A stretch of 64,000 nucleotides of DNA from assembly GCF_047496725.1 (NCBI RefSeq), contig NC_132977.1, positions 5,774,501 through 5,838,500 on the forward strand. The letters are read 5' to 3'. This document shows, in pieces, positions 48,985-62,412 of the stretch (position 1 is its first letter; each line of letters begins with the position of its first letter). The notes under the pieces are model-generated. The model saw only the letters and a program-made list of their open reading frames with translations. It was not told where the DNA came from and did not search any database. Both the position numbers and the translations under genes were made by a program. The DNA is from Anoplolepis gracilipes. Its lineage: Eukaryota; Arthropoda; Insecta; Hymenoptera; Formicidae.

Positions 48985-50416
48985 TTATACATTTCTGTCT
49001 TTTGGATCTTTATAGGGCAAACCTAAAATCTTAAAAATATCTTCTTCACATGTAATTTTTTCAGGTTCTCCTGGACAACCTGAAAATATAATTTTTCTTA
49101 CACCTACAAAACCTTTTGAATTGTTATACTTTTGCATATTATTTTTCTTTTTAATTGTACCTTCAACTGTAAGCCGCTTGAGTGCATATTCATTCAAAGT
49201 ATATTTTTTCTCTAATGCATGTGCTCTCATATTTTTGTTGAATAGATCACTTCCTGTGAAATACAGTATGGCACAATAATATTGATCATAAAATGTTAGT
49301 CGTATGTCCAATCTTCTGAAAGGTTTATGTTTATTCTCTGGTAATTGACATACTCCCTACAAAAACAATATTATAATTGAGTATCTAGAAACTTGTTAAT
49401 TTAATTTATATTTCATTACCATGAATTTAGTAGAGCCAAGAGATATTGTATCTGTAACCAATTTTTTCTTTTCAAGACACTCAACAATTGTTTTCAATGA
49501 CATAATTTTTTTTTTCGCATCTTTTGTTTTTGATGTATAATCAAGATGTGTTATGAGAACATCAATATCTCCACTTTCTTCTTTGCCTCGTCTATAACTT
49601 CCGCAAATAGTTACAAGATAATCATGATTTATTTCTTTGATAGCATCTTTTAGTATACCCTCTATCTGTATAATTTCTGCTCTAGGTATTTTCTTCTCAA
49701 AGTCGTCAAAATATCTAACAAAAAAAATTGGTATAATCAGGTCAAAATGTTTCTAATATGTGAATTGATTAATCTCATACTTCAATCCCAGTTTTTGATG
49801 ATGTGTGAGTTTGTTTTGATGTTTTTTAAGGTCTTCCAATGTTTTGATGCCAGCATCTACTAATTCTTTGGCCTTGGCAGGACCTATACCAGATACCCGA
49901 GCCAATAAACTAATAGCGATATTATTTTCATCTTTTTTAATCTGAGAAAAAAATATAATGTAAATATTTATGCAAATTTACATTTTTGTCTATATTAATA
50001 AAACAACAAAAATCAAATACATCTTCCAGTTTTTGCAGCTTTCCAGTTTGGAGAAATTCATCTATCTTTTTTGCAATTTTTACTCCTATACCAGGTAATT
50101 TCTTTGCTTCTTCCCCGCTCTTAATTCTTTCTGGTAAAGCGCTTAATGTCCCAGCTGCTTTACGATATGCATTGTACTTGTAAACATTCTTACTGACATT
50201 ACGCTCATAGTCTGCTAGTTCTGCAAATAGATATTGTTTCTATCTAATAACATATTCTTGAAATATAACAAATAAATAAAATTGCGTTTGTTTTTTAATT
50301 AAGATCTATTATTTTATAACACAATTTTTAGAGAAGAGTATATACTTACCCAACAAAAAATCGCACAAATCTTGATTAGGATTATTTGCGTTATTCGTAG
50401 CTTTTCTTTTACCCAT
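48985..50416 (-). CDS. POLB: DNA polymerase beta, six coding exons
   Basis: Family X polymerase of base excision repair: gap filling plus removal of 5'-deoxyribose phosphate. Exons in transcript order: 50350-50416, 50021-50220, 49781-49941, 49420-49714, 49161-49356, 48985-49079, giving 337 residues against 335 in human. The lyase domain has the helix-hairpin-helix LPGIGVKIAKKIDEFL with Schiff-base Lys74; a second hairpin is VSGIGPAKAKELVDAG. The catalytic site is GSYRRGKEESGDIDVLITH (Asp192, Asp194) plus Asp258 in RRLDIR, and the steric-gate region YFTGSDLFNKNMRAHALEK is intact. The C-terminus PYKDPKDRN matches the family ending. Without removal of 49080-49160, the product would be 364 residues with an unmatched 27-residue insert. 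The gene is absent from Drosophila, which makes this copy useful for placing the lineage. Confidence 0.95.
49080..49160 (-). other. 81-nt stop-free in-frame intron (exitron-like) of DNA polymerase beta
   Basis: Minus-strand sequence GAAG|GTACAATT at the 5' border and TTATATTTTCAG|GTTG at the 3' border define an 81-nt segment, a multiple of three with no in-frame stop. Removing it yields LTVEGCPGEPEKI, which aligns directly with the human polymerase beta segment at that place (GVTGVAGEP). Retaining it adds 27 lysine/asparagine-rich residues with no counterpart. It is therefore called an intron, but both forms are translatable. Confidence 0.8.
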
Positions 50417-50838
50417 TGCGTAGGGAAAAATGCGAATAAAATTTCAAAAAGATAATCGATTCAGTGTCACTTTTTAATTTTGTAAAATATTATTATTTCA
50501 TCAGCTAATTGTAAGATACTTCAAGGTCTGATTTGAAAACAGAAAAATGTTACCGGAGAAAAGCTTGAGGAGGGAGAGGGCATGTCGCCGTTTTTCATAC
50601 GATGCTTTTTGCTTGCAGTAAACTAACGCCAACTGGATTCATTTTTAGAACTACATGTTCAAATCCATTTTTCCGTGCCATACGGTAAAACAACCGATCG
50701 GTTCATGTCCGTGCTGAATCCATAATTGTGGATTTGAAAAGTACACGGAAATATTATAAGTTTATTAATATATTTTATTACATATTTTAACTGCACATAA
50801 CCTTTTTTCATTTTAATACACGTTATGGATAAGAGTAT

Positions 50839-50884
<46 letters not shown>

Positions 50885-53834
50885 TATTAGGAGAAATTAT
50901 TAAAATTATTTTATGTATATATGTATATAAAAATATATTCCTTATATGCATAATAATTTCAATAATTTTGTAAAAAGAAATATATAATATATGTTATATT
51001 ATTAAAATATTTTTTACAAAATTATTATGCATGCGTGTACATAAAGAATATTATTTAATACAATAAATAAATTTCTAAGATTCAAAATGTACGTACAAAA
51101 TTAATTTTGTATTTTAGAAGATTTCTATTTTTCATAAATAAATTGTTAACATCATAACATATATAATAATTTTCGTAGACATACATTTCATTAAAATATG
51201 TATTATATTCATTATAATGAATATATAATAAAAAAATAGAATTGTTGCATACACAGTTATTATATAGCAAATTATAAGATTGCTTTGATTGATTAAAATA
51301 CTTTACGCATTATATTTTGTAATCGCGTTTCATGTACATACATGCTTTAAAGCGCGTAAAATGTATCGAATAATGTATCGAATAATGTAGCAAATAAATG
51401 TAGCAAATCGCCGGCGCGGAACGCCACGTTATTCTTAAGGTAAAGTTATGTTTTTCATCGTTATTAGGATCTTTATGGATTGCACACGCGTCGTATTTTC
51501 TCCGACAAATCAACACTTTATGCAATTTTGCGTTACTGATGCACTCCCGTGCGGCACTTGATACATTTGAAAGTGGCTATTAAATGAATGTAAATTGAAT
51601 CATTCTACAAGGGATGATAAATTCTTTGCTTAATTCTTTGGAGAGTGATATTCCTGCTACCTTGAAAGTGATTGATTTAAGATTGAATTCAGACTGGTTT
51701 AAAATTTAAAGTTAAACAAGATGTGTCGTAAAAATAGTTTGCTATGTAAATTCAATATTCTGAATATATTAAACATTTCGTAAAAATTTAAAAATCAAGC
51801 AATTTTAAAATTAAATATAGTAATAAGTATATAAATTGGTTTCATTTATCTTATAATATGTAAATAAAAAGAAAACTTGTACGTTCTGCATTCAAAAATT
51901 GTTTTTAATATTTTTATAACAAGAAGTGACATCTCAAAGAAATCAAAATTTTTAAACTTCATTGAACTGAAATTATAAAATTCTTATAATTCTGAAAATA
52001 TATAAGAAACAGTATAGTTAAAATTAAAGATAATGTTATTTAAATTAGAATATATTTAACATACGAAATTATCCGGAAGTCATTGATGTAAAACGTTTTA
52101 CGGGCGTGCAGGAAGTTATGTCGTACATTTACGGCTACGGATATAGCAAGGTATTTAAACAATTAGGGAGATACACTTGCAACCGGATATGGCAGGATAC
52201 ATATCATCCGGTTAGGATTATTCGGATAAGTGTAGCAAAAGCAAAGAGGCGTGAATTAACTCAGCATTTCCATAATTTTACTATCGAACAATTTATAATT
52301 ATCCTGATGTGATTCCGTTCTATAGTATAAATCGTTTTGCAAGTGTTTGCACAATTATAACATCTTCTCTCAGTTTAATTGCATCTATGACTACAATAAA
52401 TATGAAAATGTTAATTAATTAATAGAAGAATTAATTATTGTTTGTCATGTTGATATAATAAGTCAATCTCTCAATTTAGGAAGACTAACCATCCATCTAA
52501 CTCCAAAAATTTTAACAAATTGTAAGACACAATAAAATTATCTGCTACTTGGAATATTTTCAAACGTAACCCGATAATTTGCATGTTTAACAGAAAGAAA
52601 AGCGAACAGTCTATATGAGCAAGAATGCGTTTTATGTCAGAACTTCAAGAAGTACGCGGTCTCGTATGTACATATTTACTTCATTTCATTGTAAAGATAC
52701 ACAAATCACATTTCTAACTTATCTGTATGAGACGTTGCTCTGTATGAGAGATGGATTTTCGAGTGTTCTGCTTATTCTGTTATATAGTTTTTTTTATATT
52801 GCTTTTCTATTATATAGTAGTTTTCAAATAATTCAAACATTTCCATGTTCTAAAGAATTCTAATCATCAGCAGGATTAAATAATTTTTTCAAGAATTTTA
52901 TCACTCACTCATTGTCGGTTAAAAATGTATCGCTATATTTCCATCATATTTATATGATAAATGTTGCTCGATTTTTTAGTCTTTTGTCTAATCTATTACA
53001 GCTTTCTATAGTTTTGACTATATTTTTTCATTTTCTAAAAAGTTCTAATGACGATAATTAGAAATGTTACATAATTTATTCATATACTTTATCCAAGAAT
53101 ATAATATCTTTCTTGTATATTTTACTCAATACTTTATCATTCGATTATTCGATGATTTAAATATAATTGGGAATAAAAACGCGTAGTAAAACAATTAAAT
53201 AACAAAAATAATTAACATAAAGAAAAGTCTTGTAATATATATATAATCTTGTAATGATCGTTTAATTAATAATTATTCTATATTTTAAAATATTTCTATA
53301 ATTTAATCACTTCGCATATATATATTCTACATACACATATAGGTGTACGTTTTTCATTTTTTCCTTTCTTACAATTGATTTTGATATTTTTTAATTCTAA
53401 TTAATTTTAAGTTTAATAATTAAATTAAGAAAATAAATTAATTTTTTAATTTTTAATTTTAGTTTATTTTTTGATACTTAAAAGTTTCGATAACTTTTCG
53501 TTTTTGTTTCTATATACTTAAAACATCATTAAAATGTTTATTCAAATAATAAAACGGAATTTTAATAGTGTAAAGGTAAAGAAATTAACAATTACAGACA
53601 TAGGAAAACAAATATTTTTTTATATTGCTTATTAAATTGTGTATAAATTTAACAAAATATATAATACACAATACAAATATTTAAATATTAACATAGTCAA
53701 TTCTAAAAATATGGACATAAATATTATTTTGAAACTAAATTTAGTACTTGACAACTTTACGTATTTATGTATTGATGTCCTATAATGTTATCGCGACATT
53801 GGTTTTATTTATTTCTTGATACAGCTTACGATAG
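50417..53834. other. Intergenic region between DNA polymerase beta and the aminopeptidase-like gene
   Basis: The first 300 bases are probably the polymerase beta promoter. A TA microsatellite lies at 50840-50883. Short direct repeats (ATGTATCGAATA, ATGTAGCAAATA) occur at 51360-51408. A moderately GC-rich block at 52090-52260 contains a 68-codon frame without recognisable domains and an inverted AACCGGAT motif; I do not call it a gene. The rest is AT-rich. Confidence 0.5.
50840..50883. repeat. TA microsatellite
   Basis: About 21 TA units. Confidence 0.9.
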
Positions 53835-53904
53835 TATAAATATAACAGTTGATTATTGACTCAGTACACGGACAGTAGTGAAGTGATAGCTATAATTGAT
53901 TCTT
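53835..53904 (+). promoter_or_regulatory. Candidate core promoter and first exon of the aminopeptidase-like gene
   Basis: A TATAAATA box starts at 53835, and an insect initiator TCAGT (53861-53865) places the start base at 53863, 28 bases from the TATA box. A 42-nt leader exon would then end at a GTAAGA donor (53905). It would join an acceptor ending at 54933 (TTGTTCAACAG), or at 54948 (TTGTTACAG), just before ATG 54965. The spacing is textbook, but transcription was not tested. Confidence 0.5.
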
Positions 53905-54595
53905 GTAAGAATAGGAATTGTATTATAATTAGCATAGTATTTTTAATATAGGGTGAGTCACTAGAAACAAAATATTATCCATTATCTCTCAAAGTATTAT
54001 TTCTCTCTTTGGAGATATATAAAAGATATGCAGTACGTAATTTAAATAATACTAAAGTATGAACACAGGATCAGAATATCTTAATTTCTTTTAAATTATC
54101 ATTTACAAAATTGTCAATATTTATTAATTTTTTTTTATTTTCTCCGTTTTTTTTTCAATAGAACGATATATTTTTCTTTATAAATTTTATGTACATATAT
54201 TGTGCATTTACCAACCACATTAATTTTACTAGTATAATATTGTTATAAAATGTCTTTAATTTCAAAAATTAAATAATAAACAATGAAAACTTTTTTTAAT
54301 ATATAAATTTATATTTAATCCACATACTTTTAAATGGATAATAAAAAATTAGGTAATACAATGTTTATTATTGTGCACGCATTTACATTATTCTATATAT
54401 TTCTTGTAATAACATGTAATCAATAATTTGCAAGATTACTTCAAAGTCGATTACATATTTGATACACACTTATTCAAACAAATGATAAACGTTTATTAGC
54501 TAGTTGTTTAAAAATTGTGCGTGATACATAATGTAAAACATTCGAATTGGCTTTGATCTAGTTTGTGTGTGTGTGTGTGTGTATATATAAATATA

Positions 54596-54644
<49 letters not shown>

Positions 54645-54964
54645 TGTATACATATTTGAAAAGACATACTAAAAAAATTGAAAAAAAATTAATTTTCTGT
54701 TGGTTACTTATACCTTACTAGTTACCTAAAGTCATAATTATCTAAAAAACAACAAATCTTGAAAATAACATGTTGATAAACATAGAATGGTCTGTTCCGC
54801 AGATATTCATTACGATGGAATAATCTAATTATTCGAGAAACTAATTTTAAGAAAATTATAATAGTTTATAGATGTGTTTACTGTAAAATTTTTTGTTTAA
54901 ATTTTATTTTCTATATGTCTTTTTGTTCAACAGAGACAATTGTTACAGATACTTAAAGATTGAA
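53905..54964 (+). other. 5' intron and leader of the aminopeptidase-like gene
   Basis: AT-rich sequence with a compound TG/TA microsatellite at 54565-54641 and a GGGTGAGTCA motif near 53952. Nothing coding is seen. Confidence 0.45.
54565..54641. repeat. TG/TA microsatellites
   Basis: A short (TG)n tract followed by about 20 TA units. Confidence 0.9.
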
Positions 54965-57900
54965 ATGGCATTTTTAAGACTGTTACTTTATGGCGAGCTC
55001 ATATTTCTTATTACTGCAAAATCTGTCCCTGTTGATGAATATACGAAAAAATCAGCCATTTACTTTAATGACTATTTTGATTCTATAATGTCAGTGTCGA
55101 ATTACAATGTCCAGCTGAAATTATACTCTAAACAATATATAAACATAGATGAACAATATATAAACATAGATGAAATATATAAAAAATATAAAATCGAGAT
55201 AAATAATCTTCGAGCAAACAGCAGGTTCGTCTATGGCGAAATGCATGTGGATTTCACAATTTTCTATGTATTTTCCATATTAAGTTTCCATTCAGCAAGA
55301 TCAATAGAATATTTATTTGGAGAATTAATCTATAAAATTACTGGGTTTAGTCAAATATTTGTTGGGGAGAATTTTTATTGTGATACTGTAACGGAAATTT
55401 GTACTCTTCATTTGGACAAGGAATTATCAAGTGGAAATTACACACTGCATATAGAGTATCTCAATGCAATTAATAACACGGAAAACATTCTTGATTCTTT
55501 GGAATCCGTACACACAAACAGCTTAAAACTTTTAACGTGAGTAAATGTTAACAGGTTGAGAGTACATTGAATATAAGATTTTGTCATATCTCACCATCTT
55601 TTGTCTATTACTATCTCATTTTTAATATTAATATTATAATATGTCACTTATAAATATGTATATATCATCGTAAAATCTTAAATAACTTTTATGTACACTA
55701 ACAATCAATTTTATTTATTATTAAATACATATAAAGTATGTAAAACAAAATATATATTGTCAAAGTCGTCGTAATTGATGGACGTAAATTATGACACAAC
55801 TCTTATTATTAAATTTTACCTGTTGTATTAAGAATGATTTAATACTATTGATAATTAAAAATTTATCATTATTGAAATCAATATTATTTTGTAGGTGGTC
55901 GGGCGGAGAACATTTTCAGGCGATTGGAGCTCGACAATTGTTTCCATGCTGGGACAATCCGAGAATAAAATCTACTTTCAACATTTCCATAAAACATCAT
56001 TATAATTACACAGTTCTTTCAAATATGCCAATTGAAAAAGAAATAACAGAAGCACATATGAAGTGGACATTCTTTGAAGTCACTCCTGAAATGCCTATTT
56101 ATCTCGTGACAGTTGCGATCTCGCCAGAAAAATTAGTTTATGATAAATATGAGACAGATGAAGTCATTGTATGGCATAGACCCGAATTGCAGCATGAATT
56201 AAAATTTGCTCGAATGGTTGCAAATGAAACAATGACACTATTTCAATGGAAATGGAAAAATTTGAGCATTTCACCAGTGCAATTTGTTGCAATTTATGGT
56301 TTGCCATACAATAACAAGAGTTGGGGACTTGTGTTAAATAGGTAAGACAAATATTTAATATATATAATCAATTAATATTATTACAATTTTCAATGTTCAT
56401 CAAAATTAGAAATACATATGTAAAAATATAACGCATATAATACATATGTTAAAATAAATATTTGAAATGTAAAATTACATATATTTTTATGATTAAATAT
56501 AAGTTAGTTTTAATAGATTACATATATGTCATGTAAGTGACGATGTACACACGACACTGTTTTTATATAATCTAATAACGTCAAAAAGAAAGGCAATATA
56601 AACCAGCAGATCATATTATTGTATTATTCTAACGTTGCTGAATATGATCCGAAGATAGATTAATGATAGAATTTGTCAAATAAATGTGTTTCTTTATTAA
56701 ACGAAACCTATGGTCTTATTTACACTTATTTAGCCTTACAAATTGCGCTGGCTAATATTGTCTTTCTCCTTGACGCTATTAGTTTTATTCAAGAGCCCTA
56801 TGAATAATTATTTTTATATAATCCGTATACAAAACAACATATGATTATGTAGAAAAGAAATAAATAGCATAATATCAAATACTTACAAATTTATTTCTAT
56901 ATTTTTAGAGAAATAATATGAAAATCTACATTCTGCTGCGCATAAAATAAAAGTGGCGCGATTGATAGCGCATGAAACGGCACATCAATGGTTCAGTAAT
57001 TTAATCAATCCATTTTATTCATCCTACTCGTACTTAATTGATGGTCTTACTACGTTATTTGGAATGGATGCTATCAATTCTATCGAGGTAATTTTTTTAT
57101 ATATATTTAATGATATTTTTAATGTATAATTTTATTATACTTTTAATGTTATTTTATATAAATCAATAAATAAAATATTTAAGATTATAAACAAACATCA
57201 AAAACTTAAAAAGTTTTTAAAATATTTATAAATTACGTTACTACGTTAAATATGTCATAGAGAAAAACTAAGTAAGGTATTTATAAATTCTTTTCATATT
57301 TGTTAAGACTAAATTGTATGCTGATCGTCCGATATCAAATCAATTTAAAATCTGCAATGTAGAGAAAAATGTAGGCAAAAATACATACATTTATGTGTTA
57401 TATTAAATATCAATGATTTTAAATAGTTTCAATGATATTGCTGTTTCAAACATTACATATTATTTTTATAAAAAATTTTTATTATATTTTTTAATGTTAA
57501 TGAAAACAAAATTATGTTCAATAACTGCGACTAGTGCATACTGTTAATATGAATATTTTATTCGATTAAATATTTACTTGATTATATGACAACTTTTCCC
57601 TTCAGGGTTACAACAATTCCGAAATGTTGGATTTATTTGTAGTTCAGTTTCAATATGAATCTTTTCGTTTAGTCAATTATTCTTTTCATCAATCATTTCT
57701 AACGGAAGTCAATCCCTACGAAATTAATGCATTTTCTATTATTTCTCATTATAAAGGTAAAATTCAATAATTATATTTAAATAATTGTTTATAAATTTTG
57801 AAACATACGTATTATAAGATACTATGAAACATTAATAAAAAGTAAATATATTTCTAGTTTAATAATATATTAACTTTGTTATGACGCAATATAAAATATT

Positions 57901-58041
57901 ATATATTGTATATATGTATACAATATATAATATTTTATATTGAGTCATAACAAAGTTAATATATTATTAAACTAGAAATATATTTACTTATTATTAATGT
58001 TTCATAGTATCTTATAATATGTATATTTCAAAATTTATAAG

Positions 58042-58085
<44 letters not shown>

Positions 58086-58560
58086 TATAATAACACAATA
58101 TATTATAATTACAAATCTAATTTTTTTAAATCAGATAGAATTGCCGGGAGAGGATTTTAATTACCTACACTCCCGATTGCCTACACGCATTAGTGTGTTC
58201 ATGCAAGAATAAAAAATACAAAAGTACCACTGGTCACGTCACATTTTTGCACATAATACATACACATTGCACACATGATATTATTGCATATATATTTGTG
58301 CAATGTGTTTGTGCACAATTATGTCACATGTGCAATCTTATTATTGTTTTTCTATTTTTTCTTTATGTACGCAATAATACGCATAGGCAATTGGGAATGC
58401 TGGTAATCAAAGTCCCCTTTTTTTTACGAGCACAGTGGAATATATTCTTTGAAAAACTTTTTTATATTATAATATAAGTCGTAAGTCTCAAACACCAAAT
58501 TAATCATTACTTCTAGTTTTTATAAATCTTACTTTTAATAGAGCACATGAGAAGAAAATT

Positions 58561-58613
<53 letters not shown>

Positions 58614-61600
58614 TGAGTGTGTATGTGTGTTTCTGTGTTTCTGTGTGTGGAAAAAAAAAATACAAAAAAATTATCAACAGTTAAAAAATTTACAAACAAT
58701 GTAATTGATTAATTTGGTTCCTGAAAGAGTTGTGGATATGTAAATTACATTGCATTATGTAAATTTTAGTGCCCTTAATATTGCGTATGCTGCAGCATTT
58801 AATTACCAATGAAGTATTTGCAAAAAGTATCTACCGATATCTAAATAATCAGTAAGTATGATATATGCACATATGCATATATCTAATTTTAATGTATTTT
58901 ACTTATGTGTTATAAAACATATTAAATATCGCAATTATGTAAGTCCTACATAATTATAACATATATAAATTGAGTAATACTAGTAGTATATTAATTAGGT
59001 AAAGTTAATCTTTAGATTAGGAAAGCCAACTCCGATTACATATGTACTCCCTTCACATATGTTGACAAGGTCACTGTCCTAAGTAAAGCTTAAAAAAGAT
59101 TTTAGTCGTCGCTCGTTGTTTATTGAGAACTTATAAAGAAAAGAATTTCACTAAATTACATTTATAATATTTATAACATGTGTATTTATTTAAACACATA
59201 TACTTCTACATATTGATTCTACATTAAATATGATAATTATATTTTGATGATATATTTGTGATGTTGGGAAGTTGAAAATTCATATAAAACATGTATATAT
59301 TATATACGTTGATTATGTATATATGTTGTCAAGAATCAAATAGAAAGTGAATTAGTAAAGTTCAGTTATATAATTTTTTTTTAATAAAGCGAAAGAGGAG
59401 CTAAACCTCTATTTTATCTAATCGTTTTGTGTTGTATCGTTATAAAATACACAACTTTTCAATATACATAATGTACGAGAATTACGTATGATGAATACAA
59501 TTTTTTTAGTTATAATTTTTTAAGTAACAACAAGTGACAGTTGAAATCTTTTGAACGTTCTTCAGGATAGTGACATTGACAACATATGTCATGGTCAACT
59601 TACGTATCGGAGCTGGGTCTCCTAATCTAAAATTTTCTTAAATACAGTTTTTACAAGCACAGTATAATTGATTCCTCGGATCCCTCCGATGATTTCTGGA
59701 CTGTTATGCAAATTACTGTAAATGAATCATATCCCGAGTTTGTTAAAAAAGACGTGCTAAATTTAAGAAGGATATTCGATGATTTTACGAGTTCTACGAA
59801 TTATCTTGTGTTGAAAATAGCACGAAATTATTCACAAAATAGTGTGAATATAACAATAAAAAATTACGATATACTTAAATACAATTATTATCGGATACCT
59901 GTGACTTATACTACGCAGAATAACTCAAATTTTGAAAATCGTACGTCTCCAATCGACAATGATAGATTAATACTTATGTCATCGATAATACCGACTCAAC
60001 AAATTTTTATAAAAGATGATGGTTGGGTGATGTTCAATTTACAACAAGCTGGTAAATACTTATTAGAAAATTTGTTATATTATTACATAACTATAGTTTT
60101 AAATCATTGTAATATTATATGTATCCTTTTGAATAAGAATTATATACACATTATATAAAAATACGTATTATATAAATATATAGTAACATTACGTACAATA
60201 TTTCAAAAAATCTTGTATGAAATATTTTCTGCTTTTTACTATCGATAAACGTGAAACAAATTGAATTATGAATTTGTTTATTAATTAAAATAAAACAAGT
60301 TTAAATTTAATTATAATTCCTTATATAGCTTAATTCTACACAAAAATATTACACTGAAATAATCTTTTTCTTAATTGATATTATAATTTGTCTTTTTTTT
60401 TTATAACTAGAATTACTCCAATATTTAAAATATTTGCAGATAGTCATAAATATTGTTTAATAAATTTCCAGTTAAATGAGGATTTAATAATCAATAAAAA
60501 TTATTTACTGTAGGTTACTATCGCGTTAATTATGATGTTAAAAACTGGCAGAAAATTGCAGAATATCTAAACTCTACGGAATATACGAACGTACATGTTC
60601 TCAATCGTGCTAAAATCATCGAGGACGCATTTCATTTTATGATAACACACCAACTCAATTCTTCCATATTCTGGAATTTGACGAGTTACTTTACACGTGA
60701 AACAAAGTATATAGCGTGGTATCCTATGATCAAAGCTTTGGAATACATGTCGAAAATTTTTCCATTTCCAGATGAAAAAGTTCAAAATATCAAGGTAATA
60801 TATTTAATTATTATAATATAGAAGAGTGTTTAGATTATTTAATGTCATATTTTATTTAAATACATAACACATACAAATACAAACATGTTTCACTATTTAA
60901 TAAATATTCTAATAAATATTTAATTCAAAGTTATATAGCACGTTTAATTGAAACATAAATAGAGGCTTGTATGGGATAATGATCTTACAATTAGTCTATT
61001 TTAGTATAGTTTAGTTGAACCTAGTACGTACCTTAATATTTGTCAAAATTTGAAAAGCTATATTATTCTCTTTTACTTTTAAATTATAAAGCATTTTTTT
61101 GCAAACGCATTTATTTTTCAATATTAATTATATTCTGCGACTTAAAAACATATAAAAGTTTTACAAAATTTAAACATAATTTTATAATTATATTATGTTT
61201 TTATAATTAATAAAAAACCATTTTAAAAAACTTTCCGTAATAGAGCCTTGTATTAACCTGATTATAAACTGATGTTATGAAAATTATTTGGAAAAATACA
61301 TTAAAATTAATATTTTAAACTCTGTGTGAATTAAAGTAAAAATAAACACATTAAAAATATACATCAATTACGTATATGTATATGTCATAAATAAGAATGA
61401 GATATCATGAAATATATATTATGAAAAAGTATATTAGATACACTTATATATTATATATGTATATATATATAAAATATATGTATATTGTACAATTTTTAGG
61501 ACAATCTAAAAACAGTGTTGAAGGATCTACTTAGGAAAATAGAGTACGAAGATCATTCTATGGATAATGATCTTACTAAATGTTTAAGGCAAGAAGCTAT

Positions 61601-62381
61601 TAAATGGGCATGTCTTCTCGGTGATTTCAATTGTCAGAATATAGCTATTTACAAATTGATGAAGTATATTACAAAGATGGAAACAAAAAAGTAATTTTCT
61701 TTAATATTACTTTAGCACGTTTTAGTATAACCAATGCAATGTTTAATATCAATGTTTGGATCAAGATACAATATTATATTATATAATACAGTTAAATATG
61801 TTTATGTCAAACTTTTTTTTCGGATATTAGCCTTTTGCCATGGTGGAAACAATGGACATTCTGTAAAGGTTTAATGACAGCAAACCTTGGTTTTTGGAAT
61901 ACGGTGAAAAATAATTTGGAAAAACATTTTGTAGAACATTATAATAGAATTGCAGAATTTTTAGCTTGTGCTCCAAATAAAATCATGGATGAATATTGGA
62001 AAGATGAATATTTACAATTAATAAAGCTCGAACATAATAAAACACATAATCAAATACGTATCAAAAGTTATATTAATAGTTTTTTATTTATTATTGCAAA
62101 GTATGCTCAACACAATATGCTTTCGGAAATACTATCAAATGTTAAAGAATCAAAACCTAGGTAGAATAACTGAAAAAAATTTTTTTTGGAAAAATGTATG
62201 TTTTTTATAATTACGTTACGTATAAAAATTATATATTCTTTTTGTTCTTATAGAGATGTAAGTATGGCGTCAATATTTATTGTTATTGTTAACCATGTAT
62301 ATTCTGAAAAGCAATTACACAAGGTAAATTTTATAAATTTAATTATAAAATTTTTATTATTAAGCTTATTCATATCTATAT

Positions 62382-62412
<31 letters not shown>

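Noticed and set aside
48985..49311. Reading polymerase beta straight through 49080-49160 as coding
   Set aside because: Gives a 27-residue insert without counterpart, while consensus splice sites at both ends restore an exact family match.
52106..52312. 68-codon plus-strand frame in a moderately GC-rich block with an inverted AACCGGAT motif
   Set aside because: No family resemblance or splice context. It may be a fragment of a repeat.
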